Assembly: GCA_020848035.1 (NCBI GenBank)
Contig: JADLAX010000070.1
Location: 1 to 64,000 of the forward strand
From: Anaerolineae bacterium
GTDB lineage: Bacteria > Chloroflexota > Anaerolineae > Promineifilales > Promineifilaceae
Length of the DNA: 64,000 nt
Reading direction: 5' to 3'
The position numbers and the translations under genes are program-made. Under the pieces are notes generated by a model. That model worked only from the letters and a program-made list of their open reading frames with translations. It had not been told where the DNA came from and did no database searches. This document shows positions 38,872-47,800 of this stretch, piece by piece; the first letter of the stretch is position 1, and each line of letters begins with the position of its first letter.

Positions 38872-41800
38872 ATGACACTACCTCTATCCAACGGCACAGA
38901 AATTGCAATCATTGGTATGAACGGCCGTTTTCCCGGCGCGTCTGATCTGGTTGCGTTTTGGCAAAACTTGCACGACGGTGTTGAATCGATCCGCCAGCTT
39001 AGTGATGAAGAACTGCGGCAAGCCGGGATCGATGAGACCCTAATCAACGATCCAAACTTTGTAAAGGCTGCTGCCTTTTTAGAGGATGCCGACGCTTTTG
39101 ACGCCGACTTCTTCGAAATGAGCTATCGCGAAGCGGCTATCACCGATCCGCAGCAGCGCGTCTTGCTGGAGTGTGCCTGGGCGGCATTGGAGCACGCTGG
39201 CTACAATCCTTCCAGTTACCCTGGGGCAATCAGCCTATTTGCCGGTGCCACAATGAACACCTATTTGCTGTTTAACCTGGCTAAAAACTCGACTGCCCTC
39301 GCCGGGTTAGAACCAGTCCAGCTTAACATCGGCAATGCGGGCGATTTTTTGGCAACGAGAATAGCCTACAAACTCAATCTAAAAGGCGCTAGCTATACGG
39401 TGCAGTCAGCCTGCTCCACGGCCTTGGTGGCTACGTTTGTCGCTTGTGAATCGTTGTTGAATGAAACATGCAACATTGCTCTAGCCGGTGGCGTCTCGAT
39501 AAACGTGAGTTTTCAACACGGCTACCAATATTCACCAGGCGGCATGGCATCACCAGATGGCCACTGCCGTCCGTTCGACAGCCAGGCGCAAGGCACAATT
39601 TTTGGTAGCGGCGTCGGCCTAGTGGTTCTCAAGCGCTTAGCCGATGCGCTGTCCGACGGCGACACCATCCATGCTGTGATTAAAGGGGCAGCTACAAATA
39701 ACGACGGGTCCCTTAAGGTAGGCTTTACCGCACCTAGCGTTGATGGTCAGGCTAATGTCATCACCGAAGCGCTGGCGATGGCTGGTGTACCAGCTGATTC
39801 AGTAAGCTATGTAGAGGCGCACGGTACGGCCACGCCGCTGGGGGATCCGATTGAAGTGCAGGCCCTGACGAAGGCATATCGCGCCCAAACCCAGGCTACA
39901 GAATTTTGCGCGCTTGGCTCCGTCAAAAGTAATATCGGGCATTTAGACGCCGCTGCTGGGGTGGCGGGATTGATCAAAACAGTGCTGGCACTCAAGCACC
40001 AACAACTTCCAGCCAGCCTCCATTTTGAACGGCCAAATCCTGGTATTGATTTCGCAAATACGCCATTTTATGTCAACACTTCGCTGACTGATTGGCCAGC
40101 TGGGAACTGGCCCCGTCGGGCAGCCGTGAGCGCCTTTGGCGTGGGTGGCACCAATGCCCATCTGATCCTGGAAGAAGCGCCAACGCCATCAGAACCAGAA
40201 CCTTCCCGACCGTTTCAACTCCTTTATCTTTCGGCAAAAACGGAAACGGCCGTTGAAAATATGGCTAGACGACTGAAGAACCATCTGCAAAACAGCCCCA
40301 AGGCAAACCTGGCCGATGTCGCCTATACGTTGCAGGTAGGGCGGCAACAATTTGAACATCGACGCCTGTTGTTGGTCGGCGATTTGGACGATGCACAAAC
40401 GGCATTGGCCGATCCAAGCCGGATGTTAGCCGGGGTGTGGTCAGGCGGGGGGAAGCAGCGGCCACTGGCTTTTCTTTTTACCGGCCAGGGAGCACAGCAC
40501 GTACAGATGGGTCGCGATTTATACGAGCAGGAACCGGTCTTCCGTCAAGAAGTGGAATATGCAGCACTAAAGCTGCGACCCGAGCTGGGGGTAGACTTGC
40601 GCGATGTTATCTATCCACCATCTGATAAAGAGGCGGAAGGGGCTGAAAAACTGCAGCAAACCATGTTCGCTCAGCCAGCGTTGTTTGTCATAGAGCATGC
40701 CTTGGCACAGCTGTTTCTCTCTTGGGGCATTGAACCCCAGATGATGGTAGGCCACAGCATAGGTGAGTACGTGGCCGCCTGTCTGGCCGGTGTGTTTACG
40801 CTAGAAGATGCGCTCAAGCTGGTAACCGCTCGCGGGCGATTGATGCAAGAAATGCCCCCCGGGGCGATGCTGGCCGTGCCCCTTTCTGAATATGAGCTTG
40901 AGCCGTTCTTAAATGAAGAGTTGGCGCTGGCAGCGGTCAACAGTCTCAGTCGCTGTGTTGTGTCCGGGTCGTTCACAGCCATCGCTGCCTTAACCCAACA
41001 GCTTGAAACCGAAGGTATCAAAGGACACCGTCTGCAAACCTCCCACGCCTTTCACTCACCCATGATGGTTCCGGCACAGAAGGCATTCCTGGAATTAGTT
41101 TCCCAGATTGAGCGCCGCCCCCCCCAAATACCTGTGTTGTCTAACGTTAGTGGTACCTGGCTGACAGCCGAACAAGCGATCAGTCCTATTTACTGGGCCG
41201 ACCACCTCAGACAAACCGTTCGTTTTGCCGACAATTTGGTTCGGCTGTTAGAAAAAGATGATTCGATTTTGCTGGAATTAGGTCCAGGTGAGGTGCTGAG
41301 CCGGTTGGCGCGACAGCATCCATACTTTGACGCCTCTCATGTTGCGCTGGGAGCAATGCGGCACCCCAGGCAATCGGGTAATGATCAGGCCGCTGCTTTG
41401 GAGTCATTGGGGCAGCTTTGGCTGGGTGGAATTACCCCGAATTGGACCAGATTTTACGGGCAAGAGCGGCGAACCCGCGTACCTTTGCCCACTTATCCTT
41501 TTGCCCGGCAGCGCCATTGGATCGAGGCTGACGGAACGGCCGCCGACACAGCCGTAGCTGCTAATGAACGCCAGCCAAAGCAATCATGGTTCTATATGCC
41601 CACCTGGCAACGCTTCTGGCCCATCCAGTTTGATGCGGACACGTTGGCCGAAAAGCGCCGAAACTGGTTGATTCTGGCCGACGCGGACGGCTTGGGGGAA
41701 GCGATCGCACAAACGTTATCCACTGCCGGCCATGCGGTAACGCTGATATATCCAGGGGATGGTTTTACACAGAATGAGAACTGGTTTACCATCGACACAG

Positions 41801-43485
41801 CTGAACCCCAGAACTATGCCAAATTGGCTCAAGCATTGTATCAGCGGGGAGAGATGCCAGACATCATTTTGCACTTGTGGCTCCTCGTATCGTTTGATTC
41901 AGCCGGGGATGCCGGGCAAATGTTCAACCGCTACCAACAAATTGGGTATTACAGTCTGCTATATATGCTGCAAGGTGTAACGGCCGTTTCGCCCGATTCC
42001 AGCTTCGATCTATTGCTGGTCACGAGCCAAACCGCTGCCCTGACGCCAACCGAGGCGCTTATTCCTGACAAAGCCACATCGCTGGGCTTGGTAAAAGTGA
42101 TCCCACAGGAGTACCCACATATCCGCTGCCAGGCGCTTGACATTAATGACGCTTCCCTGAACCAGATGAAAGAGGCTGTACTGGCAACGGCCACCCACTG
42201 GCCAAAGGAGCCCACTGCCTGCCGAGGGACACACTGGTGGACACAACAAATACAGCATGTAGTCTTTCCAGAAATTACAGGCTCCAGGTTCCGGCACCAT
42301 GGTGTTTATCTGTTCACAGGAGGCCTGCTCGAAATAGGTATGGCTATGTGCCACTATCTGGCACAAACTTACCAGGCACGGCTGATTCTGCTGGAAACAA
42401 CCCCGTTCCCCCACCCAAATACATGGGATGAGTGGTTGGCCAGCCACGGACCGGAGAATACTATCAGTGAACGCATCCGTCAGGTGCAGACACTGCAACG
42501 GGTGGGCAGTGAGGTAATCGTTCTTAGCATTGATTGGACCGATGGAGCGCAGATAAAATCAGCTGTGAAGGAAGCAGTATTCCGTTTTGGCCATATCAAC
42601 GGCGTAATTCACAATGCACGACTATTGGGGGAGCGCTCCTTCCGCATGATCGCAGAAACAGCCGTGACGGAGAGTGAATGGCACTTCGAACCCAAAATCC
42701 ATGCTCTGCGTAATCTAGCCGCGGCGCTTTTCGGATACCACCTTGATTTTTGCCTGCTGAACTCGTCCCTTTCTTCCATTTTGGGAGGGATGGGCATGGC
42801 AGCGTACGCGGCAGCCAACAGCTTTGTTGACGCCTTTGCCGCCTGGCAGCACCAAAAACACAGGGGCATTTGGACGAGCGTAAACTGGGATGCGTGGCTC
42901 CAGACTCAGGTTTCGTTGATCAGTCCGGAGTGGGCGCAACATGCATTGACCCCAGAAGAAGGAACAGCCGTTTTGGAGCAAATCCTGGCGGCCCCGTTGG
43001 CGGAGCAAATCATTCTTTCCACCGTAGATTTGGTCACCCGTCAGCAGGTATTGAAAGCCAAAGAAGCGCAACCAATAGATAAAGGCAAGCTCCAGACCCG
43101 ACACGCGCGCCCACAGCTGTCTGTGCCGTATATAGCCCCAGCCTCCGAGTATGAACGAATTTTAGCTGAGCTGTGGCAAGATATTTTCGGCATTGAGCAT
43201 ATCGGCGTGCTGGACAACTTTTTCGATCTAGGTGGGGATTCTTTGTTGGCCGTGCAGGCAGCATCTCAACTAAAAAAAGCGTTTGCTTTTGACGTTCCCA
43301 TCGTTAGCCTTTATGAGCGGCTTACAATTCGCGCCCTGGCCGAGCTAATTGAAAATCTGGAGGGACAGGGCACAATGGACGATAACGGCAGCGCCACTGA
43401 GAAAAAAGCGGAACGAGAAGCCCGCATGAGCCAGCGCCGCCAAATGCAGCAGCGCGAGCGCGCCAAGCGGCAGGGCAAGCGATAA
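38872..43485 (+). CDS. type I PKS module with degenerate KR, KS-AT-KR*-ACP (PKS2)
   Basis: 1537 residues. KS is intact (Cys ~181 in SACSTA; VEAHGTATPLGDP; KSNIGHLDAAAG). AT has GHSIGEY (~627) and SHAFHS (~725), the malonyl-CoA pattern. The ketoreductase region keeps Lys (FEPKIHAL), Ser (NSSLSSILGG) and Tyr (AAYAAANSF ~1311), but the cofactor loop GGLGxxG has become GGLLEIG and the usual HAAG segment reads HNARLL. Both changes should weaken NADPH binding, so I expect a retained ketone, with the domain kept for structure. ACP Ser is in LGGDSL (~1454). No DH or ER. The start has AAGGA five bases upstream. It ends in a basic tail (REARMSQRRQMQQRERAKRQ) like those of its neighbours. The glycosyltransferase gene follows. 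Confidence 0.95.
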   Translation: MTLPLSNGTEIAIIGMNGRFPGASDLVAFWQNLHDGVESIRQLSDEELRQAGIDETLINDPNFVKAAAFLEDADAFDADFFEMSYREAAITDPQQRVLLECAWAALEHAGYNPSSYPGAISLFAGATMNTYLLFNLAKNSTALAGLEPVQLNIGNAGDFLATRIAYKLNLKGASYTVQSACSTALVATFVACESLLNETCNIALAGGVSINVSFQHGYQYSPGGMASPDGHCRPFDSQAQGTIFGSGVGLVVLKRLADALSDGDTIHAVIKGAATNNDGSLKVGFTAPSVDGQANVITEALAMAGVPADSVSYVEAHGTATPLGDPIEVQALTKAYRAQTQATEFCALGSVKSNIGHLDAAAGVAGLIKTVLALKHQQLPASLHFERPNPGIDFANTPFYVNTSLTDWPAGNWPRRAAVSAFGVGGTNAHLILEEAPTPSEPEPSRPFQLLYLSAKTETAVENMARRLKNHLQNSPKANLADVAYTLQVGRQQFEHRRLLLVGDLDDAQTALADPSRMLAGVWSGGGKQRPLAFLFTGQGAQHVQMGRDLYEQEPVFRQEVEYAALKLRPELGVDLRDVIYPPSDKEAEGAEKLQQTMFAQPALFVIEHALAQLFLSWGIEPQMMVGHSIGEYVAACLAGVFTLEDALKLVTARGRLMQEMPPGAMLAVPLSEYELEPFLNEELALAAVNSLSRCVVSGSFTAIAALTQQLETEGIKGHRLQTSHAFHSPMMVPAQKAFLELVSQIERRPPQIPVLSNVSGTWLTAEQAISPIYWADHLRQTVRFADNLVRLLEKDDSILLELGPGEVLSRLARQHPYFDASHVALGAMRHPRQSGNDQAAALESLGQLWLGGITPNWTRFYGQERRTRVPLPTYPFARQRHWIEADGTAADTAVAANERQPKQSWFYMPTWQRFWPIQFDADTLAEKRRNWLILADADGLGEAIAQTLSTAGHAVTLIYPGDGFTQNENWFTIDTAEPQNYAKLAQALYQRGEMPDIILHLWLLVSFDSAGDAGQMFNRYQQIGYYSLLYMLQGVTAVSPDSSFDLLLVTSQTAALTPTEALIPDKATSLGLVKVIPQEYPHIRCQALDINDASLNQMKEAVLATATHWPKEPTACRGTHWWTQQIQHVVFPEITGSRFRHHGVYLFTGGLLEIGMAMCHYLAQTYQARLILLETTPFPHPNTWDEWLASHGPENTISERIRQVQTLQRVGSEVIVLSIDWTDGAQIKSAVKEAVFRFGHINGVIHNARLLGERSFRMIAETAVTESEWHFEPKIHALRNLAAALFGYHLDFCLLNSSLSSILGGMGMAAYAAANSFVDAFAAWQHQKHRGIWTSVNWDAWLQTQVSLISPEWAQHALTPEEGTAVLEQILAAPLAEQIILSTVDLVTRQQVLKAKEAQPIDKGKLQTRHARPQLSVPYIAPASEYERILAELWQDIFGIEHIGVLDNFFDLGGDSLLAVQAASQLKKAFAFDVPIVSLYERLTIRALAELIENLEGQGTMDDNGSATEKKAEREARMSQRRQMQQRERAKRQGKR

Positions 43486-43597
43486 AGTATGTCCTCAGTT
43501 ATAACAAACTGGTCCAAAGCGAAGCTAATGGGTCGCCAAGTTTTTTCTGTGCACCCTCCGTGTGTCTACATTTAGTTGTTCATACAGGAGTCAGGCC

Positions 43598-44887
43598 TTG
43601 CGGATAGTATTAACAAATTTTGGCACAACCGGGGATATCCAGCCCTTTTTAGCATTAGCAGTGCAGTTGCGTGACCGCGGGCATGAGCCAGTTATGGCCT
43701 TTTCGCCACAATATGGGCAGTTTGTGACGGCACGCCATTTATCGTTCGTACCGATAGGGCCAGATATGCGGGAAACCCAGCGGCACATTAACCAGGCTTG
43801 GGTAACCATGCCCGAATCAACAGCGCAAATGGAGGCTATTTTATCTCCTCTCACAGATCTTTTACCGGCCGCCTTTGCGATGCTACGCGACTTGTGCCAG
43901 GATGCCGATGTGTTAATCAGTGGGCCAGCCCAACCTGCCGCTCGGATGATTCATGAATTAACTGGTATTCCATTTGTGTCCGTGCAGCTTTCCAATTTTG
44001 GGGGCGCTGGTCCCCCCGCATTACAAAGCGCTAGCGCCGCGCTTATCAATCCGTTTCGTGCTGAGCAAGGGTTGCCACCCCTGGCCAATCCACTCACACT
44101 AGATGCCAATTCTCCTCAGTTAGCCCTGTATGCCATTAGCCGTCACGTGTTGCCACGCCCGGTAGATTGGCCGGATCATTATCACCTGACCGGCTACTTT
44201 TTTCTGGATGATACGGAAGCCGAGATTGACCCAGATTTAGCCAAATTTATTGCGGCAGGAGAGCGGCCGCTAGTCATCACTTTTGGCAGCATGGCGGGAA
44301 CCGACCCATGGCAATTGGCCACACTCTTCGTTGAAGCCGTGCAGATTGCCGGATGCCGGGCTGTCATTCAACAAAACTGGGAGAACCTGGACATCAAACA
44401 GCTGCCACCCCAGGTGTATCCGGTTGGCTACGTGCCCCACGCCTGGCTATTTCCCCGCGTCGGCTGTATCGTGCACCATGGCGGAGGTGGCACGGCGGGA
44501 GCAGTGTTCCGCTCTGGGGTACCCAGTGTATTTGTGCCCCACGGCCAAATTTTTGACCAGCATTATTTTGCCATTCTGGCAGAAGAATTGGGCGTTGCCG
44601 GGCCTCCAATTCCGTACAGTGAACTAACGGCGGCATGGCTCGGCAGCGCGATTCAAAAAACAATGACCAACCCAGGCTACCTTGAAGCAGCAAAAGCCTT
44701 GGGAGAGAAGATTCGCAGCGAACATGGCGTGCCCAAAGCCTGCCAGCTAATTGAAAAGTTAGTAGAAAAGGTTGGTTTTACGGCCGCTGCCACTGCGCCT
44801 ACGCCAACTACTGAGGCGCGCAATGAAAAAATCAACCGACGCAAAGCTTTCCAAGAAAGACGCCGTACCAGAGGAAAGGAGAATTAA
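43598..44887 (+). CDS. GT1-family glycosyltransferase (UGT/MGT type) with basic tail
   Basis: About 429 residues. The N-terminal half begins RIVLTNFGTTGDIQPFLALA, the classic GT-B start of sterol/macrolide glycosyltransferases. The C-terminal half has ITFGSMAGTDP, QVYPVGYVPHAWLFPRVGCI, the donor loop VHHGGGGTAGAVFRSGVP and FVPHGQIFDQHYF. It should transfer a sugar from a nucleotide-sugar donor to the polyketide/peptide. A GTG at 43562 gives 12 extra residues, but the TTG at 43598 has AGGAG seven bases upstream and fits the family start, so I chose it. It sits between PKS2 and PKS3, and its stop overlaps the PKS3 start (TAATG). Its C-terminus (NEKINRRKAFQERRRTRGKE) resembles the basic tails of the three synthases before it, which suggests it may dock to the assembly line. 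Confidence 0.9.
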   Translation: MRIVLTNFGTTGDIQPFLALAVQLRDRGHEPVMAFSPQYGQFVTARHLSFVPIGPDMRETQRHINQAWVTMPESTAQMEAILSPLTDLLPAAFAMLRDLCQDADVLISGPAQPAARMIHELTGIPFVSVQLSNFGGAGPPALQSASAALINPFRAEQGLPPLANPLTLDANSPQLALYAISRHVLPRPVDWPDHYHLTGYFFLDDTEAEIDPDLAKFIAAGERPLVITFGSMAGTDPWQLATLFVEAVQIAGCRAVIQQNWENLDIKQLPPQVYPVGYVPHAWLFPRVGCIVHHGGGGTAGAVFRSGVPSVFVPHGQIFDQHYFAILAEELGVAGPPIPYSELTAAWLGSAIQKTMTNPGYLEAAKALGEKIRSEHGVPKACQLIEKLVEKVGFTAAATAPTPTTEARNEKINRRKAFQERRRTRGKEN

Positions 44888-47800
44888 TGATGGGTAACGA
44901 GGCAGTGATAGAGCAGCTAGACGGCTCAGAAATAGCCATCATTGGCCTGGCTTGCCGCTTTCCGGGAGCCAACGATCTAGAAAAATTTTGGCAAAACTTG
45001 GTTAATGGCGTTGAATCAATTACGGATCTGCCTGACGAAGAGATCGACCTGCAAGGGTGGGATGCTGCGCTGTTGGAAAACCCCTCTTATGTCAAGCGAG
45101 CACCCTTGCTGGAGAATGTGGACAAATTTGACGCTGGCTTTTTTGGGCTTACGCCCAAAGAGGCGGAAGTGATGGACCCGCAGCAGCGCTTCTTTCTGGA
45201 ATGTGCCTGGGAAGCACTGGAACGAGCGGGCTACAATCCCGAAACCTATGAAGAAAACATTGGGGTGTTTGCCGGGGCGCGCACAAACACTTATTTATAC
45301 AATCTGGTGACAAATCCCGAGGTAATGCGCTCGCTCGGCGCTTTCGAAATTGGTCTGGGCAACGATCTGGCCTTTATGACTTCACGGGTCTCCTTTAAAC
45401 TGAATTTGCGCGGGCCTAGTTATTCCATTCACACGGCGTGCTCTACTGCTTTGGCAGCCGTTCACCTGGCCTGCCAGAGTTTATTGATTCATGAATGCCA
45501 CATGGCACTGGCTGGTGGGGTGGCCATCAATGTGCCGCAAAAGACAGGTTATCTGTACCAGCCGGGCGGCATTGTATCCCCCGATGGACATTGCCGGGCC
45601 TTTGATGTCGAGTCACAAGGCACGTTGTTTGGCAGCGGCGTAGGCATCGTAGTCCTGAAACGGCTTGAAGAAGCCATACTGGAAGGCGATCAGATTTATG
45701 CGGTGATCCGCGGCACAGCCACAAATAATGATGGCGCGCGCAAAGCCAGCTTTACTGCGCCGGGCGTACAAGGTCAGGAAGACGTGATTTTGGAAGCATT
45801 GGCTGCAGCTGGCGTGGAACCAGATGAAATCAGCTACATCGAAACGCACGGCACCGGCACAGCCCTGGGGGATACAATTGAGATAAGAGCGTTAGCGCGG
45901 GCATTTGGCACAGCTACGGATGAAACCGGATTTTGCGCCCTAGGTTCGGTTAAAACTAACTTTGGTCACCTCGATGCTGCGGCCGGTATTGCCAGCCTAA
46001 TCAAAACGGTGCTGGCCTTACAGCACAAAACCTTGCCACCTACGCTGTACTTTAATGAACCTAACCCCAACATCGACTTTGCCAACACGCCGTTTTACGT
46101 GAATGCACGGCAAGCGCCGTGGCAAACAAAACGGCTACCACGGCGGGCGGGGGTTAGCTCGTTTGGCATTGGCGGCACCAATGCTCATATTGTGTTGGAA
46201 GAAGCACCGCATCTGGCTCCGTCCGGCGAAACAAGGTCATCGCAGTTGTTGTTGTTATCGGCCCGTTCAGAGGCAGCTTTAGCACAGGCAACACACAATC
46301 TAGCCAGCCATTTGCAAACCAGGGCGGCTGAGCTGCCTGATTCTGAAATGGCATTTCGCTACCTGGCTGACGCGGCCTACACACTGCAAGTTGGTCGTAA
46401 AGCGTTCAAACACCGTCTCATAGCTGTCTGTCAAACGCTGACCCAAGGTGCAAAAGATCTGGAGGCACTAACGCCTGGGGCTGTTTTCTCGGACCAAAGT
46501 GAGGTTGAAGATAGGAACGTCGCCTTTCTTTTCCCGGGTCAGGGGGCGCAGTACGTGCAAATGAGTGCCGACCTTTACCAGGCAGAACCAGTATTTCGTG
46601 AGCAAGTAGACCATTGCGCCGAATTGCTAGAGCCCCACCTGGGACTTGATTTGCGAACGATTCTATTCCCAGAAGCAACTCAGACAGAAGTAGCAACAGC
46701 CCAACTACAGCAGACCGCCTTCACCCAACCGGCCCTATTTGTGATCGAATACGCGTTGGCGCAGCTGTGGCAATCGTGGGGCATTCGACCACAAGCGATG
46801 TTGGGCCACAGCATTGGGGAGTATGTTGCTGCTTGCCTGGCCGGTGTGTTCTCACTGGAAACGGCACTAGCCCTCGTGGCGGCACGCGGACGATTCATGC
46901 AAAGCCTACCCGAAGGAGGAATGCTGGCGGTATTTGCGGGGGAAGATGTCGTACAGGCATCTCTCAGTGCCGATCTTTCCCTGGCTGCGGTAAATTTACC
47001 AGAGCAGTGCGTTGTGTCTGGGACTATGCAGGCTATCGAACAGTTGTCGAAAAAATTTGAGGCCGAAGGTATCGAGGTTCGTCACCTCCGTACGTCCCAC
47101 GCTTTCCATTCCAGCATGATGGAGCCGATTCTGGACAAATTCGCCGCCCTGGTAGGTCAAGCCACGTTACAGTCGCCGCAGCTCCCATTCCTCTCCAATG
47201 TCAGCGGCACCTGGATTACCGACGATGAAGCTACCAATCCCGAATACTGGGGGCACCACCTGCGGCAAACGGTACGCTTCAGCGACAATTTGAGCGAACT
47301 GCTCAAGAACAAAGACTGGGTATTGCTCGAAGTCGGACCAGGCAAGACGCTGACAAGAATGGTGCGCCAACACGATGATTATGACCAAACTCAGGTATTG
47401 CTGGCTTCTAGTCGACATCCAGACCAAAAACAGCCGGATGATGCCTTTATACTAAAGACGCTAGGACGGCTCTGGCTAGCGGGTGTACAGGTCGATTGGG
47501 CTGGCTTTTATGCTCAAGAAAAACGCCATCGGGCGCCTTTACCCACTTATCCATTTGAACGACAACGCTATTGGATCGAAGCCAGGCCAGTGAACGATAC
47601 AACAGCTGTTTCCCCACGCATTACGAGAAAAATCGATGATGTCGATGCATGGCTTAACGTTCCCTCCTGGAAGCGCGTACCGCTGCCATCTCACTTAGTT
47701 GCCCAAGAATTGGAGGATAAAAAAACGTGGCTACTTTTTATGGATGAAATGGGTATTGCCAAAGCGATAGCCGATCGGCTGCAACAAGCAAAGCAAACTG

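Noticed and set aside
41700..41708. GCGATCGC, the cyanobacterial HIP1 octamer
   Set aside because: Only one copy was noticed in 64 kb, which argues against a HIP1-rich cyanobacterium rather than for one.
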